This document shows, piece after piece, positions 1 to 6,139 of a DNA stretch of 6,139 nucleotides (positions are counted from its first letter, which is position 1; every line of letters starts with the position of its first letter). A model generated the notes under the pieces. It did not search any database, was not told where the DNA came from, and saw only the letters and a list, made by a program, of their open reading frames with translations. The translations under genes and the position numbers were made by a program. The DNA is from an uncultured Chlorobiaceae bacterium (GTDB lineage: Bacteria > Bacteroidota > Chlorobiia > Chlorobiales > Chlorobiaceae): positions 1 through 6,139 of the forward strand of contig CAILXE010000072.1 in the NCBI GenBank assembly GCA_903838095.1, in the 5' to 3' direction.

Positions 1-657
1 GCCGTGAACATTACGGGCGGTTATTCCATCTATACCATTGCGCCGGTCAAGTTCTGGCAGGAGGATATCAATGGCACCGGTAACGAACTGAACAACACGG
101 TAGTGGGTAACCGGGGTGATAATGTGCTCTCGGGTCTTGCTGGTAAAGACCTCCTGCAGGGGGCTGATGGCAACGATACCCTGGTCGGTGGTGGTGGAGA
201 TGATACGCTGGATGGCGGGACAGGAGACGATGTGCTTGATGGCGGAGTCGGTAACGATACGTCAACTGGCGGTCGGGGCAATGATCTCTATCGTTTTGCA
301 CGCGGTGGTGGACAGGACGTGATTGTCGATACGGATGCTACGGCAGGCAATATCGATGTTCTTGCATTTGGCGGTGATGTTACTTATGAGCAGCTCTGGT
401 TGCGTCATGTTGGCAATGATCTTGTCGTTAGCATCATCGGTGGAACGGACAGCGTAGCAATACGCGACTGGTATTCGGGATCGGCCAATCATATCGAGCA
501 GATTCGTGCAGGAGATGGCAAGGTTGTGACCGATGTCAATGTTGATGCGCTGGTTCAGGCAATGTCGATCATGAATGCGTCGGTGGTTGGTCAGACGGTA
601 TTGCCACAGGCTATGCAGTCGCAGCTTGCCCCTGTGCTGGCTGCAAGTTGGGGTTAA
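1..657 (+). CDS. RTX calcium-binding secreted protein, C-terminal part (5' end outside window)
   Basis: This is the tail of a protein exported by the type I system encoded just downstream. The frame is open from base 1, so the true start lies upstream; the GTG at 4 is only the first possible start in view. About 218 residues are visible. Numbering from the GTG, residues 35-97 are seven glycine/aspartate-rich nonapeptides of the GGxGxDxLx type, which bind calcium and fold into a parallel beta-roll outside the cell. Residues about 118-175 ([19 protein letters not shown], then AIRDWY) match the haemolysin-type calcium-binding-related (HCBP-related) domain that often follows such repeats. The last 40 residues, from VDALVQAM to [10 protein letters not shown] with a TAA stop, resemble the uncleaved C-terminal secretion signal of RTX proteins. 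No catalytic domain is in view, so toxin, adhesin, protease or lipase cannot be told apart. Family assignment is secure; cargo function is unknown. Confidence 0.93.
   Translation, partial: AVNITGGYSIYTIAPVKFWQEDINGTGNELNNTVVGNRGDNVLSGLAGKDLLQGADGNDTLVGGGGDDTLDGGTGDDVLDGGVGNDTSTGGRGNDLYRFARGGGQDVIVDTDATAGNIDVLAFGGDVTYEQLWLRHVGNDLVVSIIGGTDSVAIRDWYSGSANHIEQIRAGDGKVVTDVNVDALVQAMSIMNASVVGQTVLPQAMQSQLAPVLAASWG
106..294 (+). repeat. Seven tandem 27-bp RTX nonapeptide repeats
   Basis: The stretch encodes seven consecutive nine-residue units: [54 protein letters not shown] and GGRGNDLYR. Units 3 to 5 fit the consensus best. Unit 6 has T-S-T where the hydrophobic residue of the consensus belongs, and units 1 and 2 have only one glycine at the start, as expected at the edges of a beta-roll. 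The DNA repeats are not identical, apart from a recurring gatggcgg core, so this is an old protein repeat and not a recent DNA duplication. Seven units is a short array for this family; more may lie upstream of the window. Confidence 0.93.
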
Positions 658-774
658 GCGGGAATGCGTATTGATCATAAGACTTTGTCTGGCAGCAGAT
701 GGCTGATGTTGAAAGTTGTTGTGCTTTGCTCGTGCAAACGGGGGGCAGTTATTGCCAAATAGGGTATGATTGTG
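658..774 (+). other. Untranslated gap between substrate and exporter genes, with three short hairpins
   Basis: No gene is seen here. Three small perfect stems follow one another: CAGC/GCTG at 693-705, TTTGC/GCAAA with a four-base loop at 725-738, and GGCA/TGCC at 744-756. None is followed by a T-run, so none looks like an intrinsic terminator, and no convincing -35/-10 pair was found. The gap is the only sizeable one between the substrate and the three exporter genes, so it is a plausible place to set different amounts of substrate and machinery, for example by RNA processing or partial termination. That role is inference. Confidence 0.4.
761..764 (+). promoter_or_regulatory. Ribosome binding site for the ABC exporter gene (decides the start)
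   Basis: AGGG at 761-764 lies 10 bases before the ATG at 775 but only one base before the ATG at 766, too close for that one to be used. An in-frame TAG at 760-762 rules out any start further upstream. The site therefore favours 775. Confidence 0.55.
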
Positions 775-2949
775 ATGGATTCAGGATTTTTTTGCCTGCA
801 GGTTATCGGGTCATTTCATCAGATAGTAGTGGATGAGATGACCCTCAAACATCGCCTGTCGGCTGAACTGGAACGGGATGAAGCTACGGGCGAACTGATA
901 TTTGGCAATACTGCTCTGTTGCTTGCGGCCAGGGAACTTGGCATGACATCGAAGCTTGTCCGGCAGGATCCGTTGCGTTTCGACAAGGCGCCGCTGCCGG
1001 CTATCGCCCGGCATTCGGACGGTCGTTATTTTATCGTGGCCCGGTTTGACAGAGGGCAGGACGAGGGTGTTCAGGCTGGAGCGCCACGGATGCTGGTGCA
1101 GCACGCAGGGACGCCGCCGGAAATCATCTCTGTGGAGGATTTTATTGCACAGAGCACCGGTGAATTGATGTTCTTCAAGAGCAGGGCGACCTTTAGTGGG
1201 TCGCTTGCCCGATTTGACTTCACCTGGTTTATCCCGGTGATGATCAAATACCGCCGGTTACTTGTTGAAATACTGCTGATTTCACTCTTCCTTCAGTTCA
1301 TAGGTCTCGTGACCCCGCTGTTTTTTCAGGTTGTGATGGATAAGGTGCTGGTAAACCATGCCATGAAAACCCTCAATGTCATTGCGATCGGTCTGGTTAC
1401 TGCGACTTTGTTCGAGGCAGCATTGACCGGCATTCGCACCTGGGTTTTTGCGCATACAAGCAGCAAGATTGATGTTGAACTGGGCGCCCGTCTTTTTCGT
1501 CATTTGCTCGGTCTGCCGCTCGCGTACTTTCAGAGTCGGAGGGTCGGCGATTCGGTAGCACGTATCCGCGAACTGGAGAATATTCGCTCATTTCTGACGG
1601 GCAATGCCCTGACTGTGGTGCTTGATATCGTTTTTTCATTTGTTTTTCTTGCGGTGATGTTCTGGTACAGCACGGCTCTGACGCTGATTGTGATCGGTTC
1701 GATACCTGTATATGTCCTTCTATCGGTAGTGTTTACGCCGATGATTCGTACTCGTCTTGACGAGAAATTCAATCGCTCTGCTGAGAACCACTCTTTTCTC
1801 GTTGAGACCATAAGCGGTGTTGATACGGTCAAGGCGATGGCAGTTGAACCGCGCTGGACGCATACATGGGATAAGCAACTTGCAGCCTATGTCACGGCAG
1901 GACTGTCGGTAACCAATGTCTCGACGATCGCCAATGGTGGCGTCCTGCTTGTCAGCAAACTGGTTACTGCCGCCATTCTCTGGAAGGGCGCTGGCCTGGT
2001 GCTGGGTAATGAGTTGACGGTTGGAGCCCTGATTGCATTCAACATGCTGGCCGGACAGGTGTCGAGTCCGATTCTGCGACTGGCGCAACTCTGGAATGAT
2101 TTCCAGCAAGTTGGTATCTCCATGAGTCGCCTGGGAGATATCCTGAATGCTCCAACAGAAGTTGCTTCCCAAAGAACAAGGTTACCGAAAATCGCAGGGG
2201 CAATAGAATTCGATCAGGTGTTGTTTCGTTACCGCCCGGATGCGGCCGATGTCATCCGGCAGGTTAATCTGAAGATTGCGCCGGGTGAGGTGATTGGTAT
2301 TGTGGGGAGATCCGGATCGGGTAAAAGCACGCTCACACGGCTGGTTCAGCGCCTTTATGTTCCTGACCGTGGTCGTATCCTCGTCGATGGTCACGATCTG
2401 GCGGTGGTGGATGTTGTCTCATTGCGTCAGCAGATTGGCGTGGTGTTACAGGAGAACACGCTCTTCAACCGCTCGATTCGGGCCAACATTGCCCTTGCCA
2501 CTCCGGCGTTGCCGCTGGAAAGGGTTATCGAGGCGGCCAAACTGGCAGGCGCACATGAGTTTATCTGTGAACTGCCCGAAGGGTATGACACGATTGTCGG
2601 TGAACACGGCACCGGGCTCTCCGGAGGGCAGCGGCAGCGGATTGCCATTGCCCGTGCACTGATTACGAATCCGAGGGTGTTGATTTTCGATGAGGCCACC
2701 AGCGCCCTTGATTACGAGTCCGAGAAGATCATTCAGGACAACATGCGGCGTATATGTTCGGGCCGAACGGTATTGATCATAGCCCATCGGCTCTCAGCCG
2801 TTCGTGATGCGCATCGCATTATCGTCATAGAGCGGGGTCAGATTGCCGAGGAGGGAACTCACGCGGAATTGCTGCGGGTAAAGGATGGGATCTATGCTCA
2901 CCTGTATCAGTTACAGCAGGGCATGCAATCAACAGAGTGGGCCGCATGA
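775..2949 (+). CDS. Type I secretion ABC transporter/permease, HlyB family, with C39-like domain
   Basis: This is the inner-membrane ATPase and permease of the type I secretion channel; it binds the RTX substrate and drives its export. From the ATG at 775 it has 724 residues (HlyB has 707). Residues 1-130 form a C39-like domain in which the peptidase cysteine is replaced (D2-S3-G4), so it cannot cleave a leader peptide. Six membrane spans lie at roughly 163-183, 198-220, 279-297, 301-322, 386-405 and 414-436. FDFTWFIP (147-154), PLFFQVVMDKVL and HSFLVE are typical of HlyB. The ATPase domain is complete: A-loop Y486, Walker A GRSGSGKST (511-519, lysine 517), Q-loop Q559, signature LSGGQ (615-619), Walker B with D639-E640, and H-loop H671. 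Starts at 766 or 772 (GTG) would add one to three residues; spacing from AGGG favours 775. The stop overlaps the next gene. All ATPase residues are intact, so the protein is probably active. Confidence 0.97.
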   Translation: MDSGFFCLQVIGSFHQIVVDEMTLKHRLSAELERDEATGELIFGNTALLLAARELGMTSKLVRQDPLRFDKAPLPAIARHSDGRYFIVARFDRGQDEGVQAGAPRMLVQHAGTPPEIISVEDFIAQSTGELMFFKSRATFSGSLARFDFTWFIPVMIKYRRLLVEILLISLFLQFIGLVTPLFFQVVMDKVLVNHAMKTLNVIAIGLVTATLFEAALTGIRTWVFAHTSSKIDVELGARLFRHLLGLPLAYFQSRRVGDSVARIRELENIRSFLTGNALTVVLDIVFSFVFLAVMFWYSTALTLIVIGSIPVYVLLSVVFTPMIRTRLDEKFNRSAENHSFLVETISGVDTVKAMAVEPRWTHTWDKQLAAYVTAGLSVTNVSTIANGGVLLVSKLVTAAILWKGAGLVLGNELTVGALIAFNMLAGQVSSPILRLAQLWNDFQQVGISMSRLGDILNAPTEVASQRTRLPKIAGAIEFDQVLFRYRPDAADVIRQVNLKIAPGEVIGIVGRSGSGKSTLTRLVQRLYVPDRGRILVDGHDLAVVDVVSLRQQIGVVLQENTLFNRSIRANIALATPALPLERVIEAAKLAGAHEFICELPEGYDTIVGEHGTGLSGGQRQRIAIARALITNPRVLIFDEATSALDYESEKIIQDNMRRICSGRTVLIIAHRLSAVRDAHRIIVIERGQIAEEGTHAELLRVKDGIYAHLYQLQQGMQSTEWAA

Positions 2950-4457
2950 GTTGGCTTGCAAGATGCCACCGATATGCTGCAAGGATGAAGACGGCGCGGT
3001 CACATCCTGATCCAAGCGTCACTCCAGACAGCGGTTTCTTTCGAATCCGGGTGCAGAATTTCAGCTTGCGATTGCAGGTCTTGTGGGAACTGATTGAACG
3101 CTATCAGCAACATCTTGCCCATTTTTGGGCAAGGCGTCATGAGGTAACGCCACCTGAGCTTAAGGCACACGAATCGGAATTTTTACCCTCAGCTCTGGCG
3201 TTGCAAACGGCGCCGGTTTCGCCAGCCGGACGGTGGGTGGCTCGTATTCTGCTGGCTTTACTGTTGGCGTTGCTCCTTTGGTCGGTTTTGGGCAAGATGG
3301 ATATTATTGTCAATGCATCAGGCAAGATTATTCCGTCTGATCACAGCAAAACCATTGCTTCTGTTGAGACTGCTCGTGTTAATGGGTTGTTTGTTCAAGA
3401 AGGGCAGTCGGTTGTTGCAGGCGATTTTCTGGTCGAACTTGATACCCGCATGAGTGACAGGGAACGGGACAAAGCCATTGGTGATAGGGAAGCAGCGCTG
3501 TTGCAGGTAGCTCGTTCTCGGGCACTGTTATCTTCCATTAAAGCGAAACGGTTCGTGCCAATGGTTGGTGTGGAAGGGGTATCTGTCGAACGTGTGGCTG
3601 ATGCACGGCATCATCTGGAAAGTCAGTGGCTGGACTTTGAAGCGAAACTGAAACATCTGGAAGGGGCGATCGTACGGTATAAACGTCAGTTACCTCTCAT
3701 TACAGAGCGGGCGAACGATTACAGGGTTCTGGCGCAGGAGCATGATGTATCGCGCCATGCATGGCAGGAAAAAGAGAGGGAGCAGATTGAATTGGAAGGC
3801 AATCTTGCGGACGCCGCCAACCAGCGCCGTGCACATATTGCCGAGACGAGTAAAAATGCAGAGGATGCACTGAATGAGGGGCTGCGGCTGGCACAGTCGT
3901 CCGGGCAGGATGCCGAACGTGCCGCTGCGCACAGTGACCTTTTGCGCCTGAAGGCTCCTGTTTCTGGCACGGTGCAGCAGTTGACGGTTCATACGGTTGG
4001 AGGTGTGGTGCAGTCGGCTCAACCGATCATGGTGATTGTTCCCAGCCAGCATCAAGTCGAAGTTGAGGCTTTCATTGAAAACAGGGATGTCGGGTTTGTC
4101 AGGGAAGGCCAGCATGTCCAGATCAAGATCGAAACCTTTGATTATACCAAATACGGTACCGTGTCCGGTCGGGTTTCCCGTGTATCCCGTGATGCGATAG
4201 CGCTGAATACCCAAACGGGCAGCGGGGCATCACCGCAGGCTCATCAGGAGGATACGAAAAAGGACTCGCCCAAAGGGCCGGTGTATGCCATCAAGGTGGT
4301 TTTGGATCACTCCGCCATGACCATTGATGGCCGCCAGGTGGCGCTGACGCCCGGTATGAGTGTCTCGATCGAGATCAAGACCGGTAGCCGACGCATTATC
4401 GAATATTTTCTCTCCCCTCTGATGCAGCATGCACATGAAAGTTTCAATCAACGCTAA
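2946..4457 (+). CDS. Type I secretion membrane fusion protein, HlyD family
   Basis: This periplasmic adaptor is anchored in the inner membrane and links the ABC exporter to the outer membrane channel. From the ATG at 2946 it has 503 residues (E. coli HlyD has 478). The cytoplasmic N-terminus (about 1-95) contains the family motif FLPSALALQ..PVSP. One membrane span follows at about 96-115 (ILLALLLALLLWSVLG). Next come a first lipoyl half (SVETARVNGLFVQEGQSVV), a long charged alpha-helical hairpin (about 170-330) that should meet the channel, the second lipoyl half (LKAPVSGTVQQLTVHTVGGV) and a beta-barrel region ending in the typical EIKTGSRRIIEYFLSPL. The ATGA overlap with the exporter stop suggests translational coupling and favours this start; GTG 2937 and ATG 2985 are alternatives. 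Odd points are an N-terminus longer than that of HlyD and a hydrophilic insert near residues 421-444. Family assignment is secure; the exact start is not. Confidence 0.96.
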   Translation: MSWLARCHRYAARMKTARSHPDPSVTPDSGFFRIRVQNFSLRLQVLWELIERYQQHLAHFWARRHEVTPPELKAHESEFLPSALALQTAPVSPAGRWVARILLALLLALLLWSVLGKMDIIVNASGKIIPSDHSKTIASVETARVNGLFVQEGQSVVAGDFLVELDTRMSDRERDKAIGDREAALLQVARSRALLSSIKAKRFVPMVGVEGVSVERVADARHHLESQWLDFEAKLKHLEGAIVRYKRQLPLITERANDYRVLAQEHDVSRHAWQEKEREQIELEGNLADAANQRRAHIAETSKNAEDALNEGLRLAQSSGQDAERAAAHSDLLRLKAPVSGTVQQLTVHTVGGVVQSAQPIMVIVPSQHQVEVEAFIENRDVGFVREGQHVQIKIETFDYTKYGTVSGRVSRVSRDAIALNTQTGSGASPQAHQEDTKKDSPKGPVYAIKVVLDHSAMTIDGRQVALTPGMSVSIEIKTGSRRIIEYFLSPLMQHAHESFNQR

Positions 4458-5877
4458 GTCGCGCTGCTCCGTCCTGGTAGCCATCCTGTGGGCGCTACCA
4501 TCTTCCGCACTTGGTGTTCCTGATATCCTGAAAGACCCTCTGGGGGTGCAACCCGATCGCCTGAAAACTGGCGCCATGCTCCCCGATGGGAGTCTCATTG
4601 TCTGCTTTGCCCCGGTAGATCTTGCTCAACCCCTGGAACTCGGGAGCGCCATCGATGTCGCTTTGTGCAACAACCCGCAAATCCGTTCATCCTGGGCGGC
4701 AATCAAGGTTCAGTCAGGGATTTTGGGTGAAGCGCGTGCCGCATATTTTCCGACCATGAACGTGTCAATGAGCCGACTGGCGAACTGGAACAGCTCATCC
4801 TCCCTCTCTGGTACGCACGATTCATCTCAGACAGGCAATCAGCTTTCCGGTAGTGTGACCTGGAGACTCCTCGATTTCGGTGGTCGAAGCGCTAACAATA
4901 CAGCGGCGTCACAACTGCTTTTGGCGGCACTTGCTGCGCACGAGGCATCGCTACAAAAAACGATGACTGGAGTCATCCAGGCATATTTTGAGGCGATGAC
5001 GGCCCGGTCAACTTTTCTTGCCAGAAAAAAAATGGCGGAAATAGCCGGGAGGATTCTTGCAGCAACCAAGCGACGAGAGGATCGCGGCGCGGCGCCGTTG
5101 TCCGATACGTTGCAGGCATCGACCGCCCTTGCCAGGGCACAACTCAATGAAGCACGTGCGCAGGGAGACTTCAACAAATCTCTGAGTCTGCTGGTACAGG
5201 CGATGGGATTGGCGCCGGGCACACTCTTGCATTTGCCGCAGACACCGGAGCTTTACCGGGAGAGTGATGTAAAAGATCTGAACAGCTTGTTGCGCCAGGC
5301 AGAAGAGAAACATCCGGTTATCAGGGTTGCACGCGCAAAACTGGCCGCAGATAAAGCCAAAATTACAGTAGCGCGTTCAGAGGGGATGCCATCGTTGGAC
5401 GCAACAGCCTCTCTGTCCCGAAACGGCTATCCCAATCAGGGTTTGTCGTCGATCAACCAGTCGGTGACAACTGCCGGTGTCACGCTTAACCTGCCGATAT
5501 TTGATGGTTTTGCGAGAACCTACAGAATTCGTGGTGCACAGGCCCAGGTCGAACAGAGTGAGGCACAACTGCGAGATGCAATAATTCAGACACTGACCGA
5601 AGTGGTGAAGGCGCACGCGGATGCGCTGACATCATCAGGTACCCTCAAAGCCACTGAACGACTCATGGCGGCGGCAACACAGAGTCTTCAATCTTCCCTG
5701 CGTCGGTATGATCGGCATGCCGCCGATATTCTCGAACTTCTCAACTGCCAGTCGGCATTGGCTGATGCTGAGCAGGAGCGGATTCGTGCAGTTGCAGAAT
5801 GGCGCTCGGCGCGGCTGAGATTGGTGGCAGCTTCAGGTCTTCTTGGGCGAGCCGATCTCTTGCAGGAAAGACAGTGA
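4429..5877 (+). CDS. Outer membrane efflux protein, TolC/CyaE family, of the type I secretion system
   Basis: This is the trimeric outer membrane and periplasmic tunnel that completes the exporter. It has 482 residues from ATG 4429 or 480 from ATG 4435; neither has a clear ribosome binding site, and both lie inside the fusion-protein gene (overlap 29 or 23 bases), which points to coupled translation. The N-terminus has lysines and an arginine, a hydrophobic stretch (VLVAILWALPSSALG) and a probable signal-peptidase site after residue 29. The tandem duplication typical of the family is visible: LGSAIDVALCNNPQI and ARAAYFPTMNVSMSR in the first half correspond to LRQAEEKHPVIRVARAKL and SEGMPSLDATASLSR in the second. 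WRLLDFGGR and LNLPIFDGFART are the equivalent turn and strand motifs of the two halves. The alanine-rich helices between them build the tunnel. Cysteines 59 and 80 flank the start of the mature first repeat and could form a disulfide. Assignment is secure. Confidence 0.96.
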   Translation: MHMKVSINAKSRCSVLVAILWALPSSALGVPDILKDPLGVQPDRLKTGAMLPDGSLIVCFAPVDLAQPLELGSAIDVALCNNPQIRSSWAAIKVQSGILGEARAAYFPTMNVSMSRLANWNSSSSLSGTHDSSQTGNQLSGSVTWRLLDFGGRSANNTAASQLLLAALAAHEASLQKTMTGVIQAYFEAMTARSTFLARKKMAEIAGRILAATKRREDRGAAPLSDTLQASTALARAQLNEARAQGDFNKSLSLLVQAMGLAPGTLLHLPQTPELYRESDVKDLNSLLRQAEEKHPVIRVARAKLAADKAKITVARSEGMPSLDATASLSRNGYPNQGLSSINQSVTTAGVTLNLPIFDGFARTYRIRGAQAQVEQSEAQLRDAIIQTLTEVVKAHADALTSSGTLKATERLMAAATQSLQSSLRRYDRHAADILELLNCQSALADAEQERIRAVAEWRSARLRLVAASGLLGRADLLQERQ

Positions 5878-5917
5878 TGCTCATGCCTTATAACCTGAAA
5901 GGAGGATAAAGCGTTCA

Positions 5918-6028
5918 CTATTTGCAGGGCACTTCCAGTATAGGTTTTTCTTTCTTGTTCATTGTAGGCGTAACCCGCTCATAGAGGTAAACATTGACGT
6001 TCGGGCGCGTTCGCCAACATGAGTTTTT
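5918..6028 (-). pseudogene. Possible C-terminal remnant of a decayed minus-strand gene
   Basis: On the minus strand, 36 sense codons run from just after an in-frame TAA (6029-6031) to a TAG stop at 5918-5920. The translation looks like real protein: it contains RPNVNVYLYERV and ends KEKPILEVPCK, with mixed charges and no low complexity. There is no start codon apart from one internal ATG (5960-5962) that would leave 14 residues. It therefore looks like the surviving tail of a gene that once ran toward the secretion operon. I do not recognise the family. A chance open frame of this length is quite possible, so confidence is low. Confidence 0.28.
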
Positions 6029-6030
6029 TT
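5999..6030 (+). terminator. Weak candidate intrinsic terminator for the secretion operon
   Basis: GTT pairs with AAC (5999-6001 with 6016-6018). After a two-base bulge GGCG pairs with CGCC (6004-6007 with 6012-6015), closing a four-base loop. Five bases later comes a run of seven T (6024-6030). CTCAT at 5978-5982 can also pair with ATGAG at 6019-6023, bringing a stem right up to the T-run. The stem is short and bulged and the T-run is slightly displaced, so efficiency may be modest. It is the only terminator-like structure found after the channel gene. Confidence 0.4.
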
Positions 6031-6048
6031 AGTTACTGTTTTAGGGAT

Positions 6049-6077
6049 TTGGTAAATACTAAAATACCTTTTATTAT
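6049..6077 (+). promoter_or_regulatory. Candidate sigma70-type promoter for the gene starting at 6116
   Basis: TTGGTA at 6049-6054 (four of six matches to the -35 consensus) and TATTAT at 6072-6077 (five of six to the -10) are separated by 17 bases, the optimal spacing. Transcription would begin near 6084, giving a leader of about 30 bases before the ATG. The surroundings are strongly AT-rich, in contrast to the coding DNA. A tandem repeat, TAAATAC then TAAAATAC (6053-6067), fills most of the spacer and overlaps the end of the -35 box. Confidence 0.5.
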
Positions 6078-6102
6078 GTTTTCATACAGCAACATATTCG
6101 CC

Positions 6103-6107
6103 GGAGA
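6103..6107 (+). promoter_or_regulatory. Ribosome binding site for the gene starting at 6116
   Basis: GGAGA lies eight bases before the ATG at 6116. This good match at good spacing is the main reason for calling a gene start so close to the end of the window. Confidence 0.65.
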
Positions 6108-6115
6108 AATTGCAT

Positions 6116-6139
6116 ATGAAGACATCTTTATTGCATCGA
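6116..6139 (+). CDS. Start of an unidentified gene (only eight codons in window)
   Basis: The visible product is MKTSLLHR and continues past the end of the window. The start is supported by GGAGA eight bases upstream and by a candidate promoter at 6049-6077. A short basic start of this kind would suit a signal peptide, but eight residues are too few to judge. Having its own promoter, and a terminator-like hairpin before it, suggests it is transcribed separately from the secretion operon. Confidence 0.6.

Noticed and set aside
262..678. Minus-strand open frame of 138 codons over the RTX gene
   Set aside because: It lies opposite a clearly coding frame with RTX repeats and a secretion signal; its translation is low in hydrophobic core patterns and matches nothing recognisable.
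775..1160. Exporter as a bacteriocin or double-glycine peptide processor
   Set aside because: The C39 cysteine and histidine are missing and the neighbouring substrate carries a C-terminal RTX-type signal, so this is the HlyB type of export.
1720..2172. Minus-strand open frame of 150 codons inside the ABC exporter gene
   Set aside because: The plus strand here encodes conserved HlyB membrane-domain sequence; the minus frame has no family features.
3690..4214. Minus-strand open frame of 174 codons inside the fusion-protein gene
   Set aside because: The plus strand encodes conserved HlyD sequence including LKAPVSGTVQQL; the long opposite frame is a by-product of its codon use.
5894..6022. Plus-strand frame open from after the TAA at 5891 to a TGA near 6020
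   Set aside because: It has no ATG, GTG or TTG placed after the AAAGGAGG and its translation (with FFFL and CRRN) is less protein-like than the opposite strand.
1..6139. CRISPR array, tRNA or rRNA gene, insertion sequence or att site
   Set aside because: No spaced direct repeats, cloverleaf, transposase frame or flanking inverted repeats were seen; the only repeat array is the protein-coding RTX one.

Overview
This window carries most of a classical type I secretion (T1SS) locus of a Gram-negative proteobacterium, all on the plus strand. In order it holds the 3' end of an RTX-repeat secreted protein, a HlyB-type ABC exporter, a HlyD-type membrane fusion protein and a TolC/CyaE-type outer membrane channel. 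Together these make the substrate and all three structural parts of the secretion channel. The moderate GC content, the presence of an operon-borne outer membrane factor and the style of the RTX C-terminus (a short HCBP-related domain followed by a terminus ending [10 protein letters not shown]) suggest a beta- or gammaproteobacterium. A Nitrosomonas-like or methylotroph relative is possible, but this taxonomic guess is weak.

Layout: bases 1-657 are the end of the RTX substrate, with seven tandem nonapeptide calcium-binding repeats, an HCBP-related domain and a C-terminal uncleaved secretion signal; its function-defining N-terminal part lies outside the window. Bases 658-774 are a gap with three short hairpins. 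Bases 775-2949 encode the ABC exporter with a catalytically dead C39-like domain, six membrane spans and a complete ATPase domain. Its stop codon overlaps the start of the fusion protein (2946-4457) in an ATGA junction. The outer membrane channel (4429-5877) begins inside the fusion-protein gene. The three exporter genes therefore look like one translationally coupled unit, while the substrate gene is set apart by an untranslated gap.

After the channel gene, bases 5878-6115 hold a weak terminator-like hairpin with a T-run, a very strong Shine-Dalgarno sequence with no start codon at working distance, a protein-like open stretch on the minus strand with no start codon (possibly the tail of a decayed gene), and then an AT-rich promoter region. 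A new gene starts at 6116 and runs off the window after eight codons.

How it works: the exporter and fusion protein form the inner-membrane complex. Unfolded RTX protein is recognised through its C-terminal signal and repeats, the channel protein is recruited, and the substrate passes in one step to the outside, where calcium folds the repeats. The export machinery is a known type. The open points are the identity of the substrate, the heavily degenerate C39-like domain, and the small untypical elements in the 3' intergenic region.
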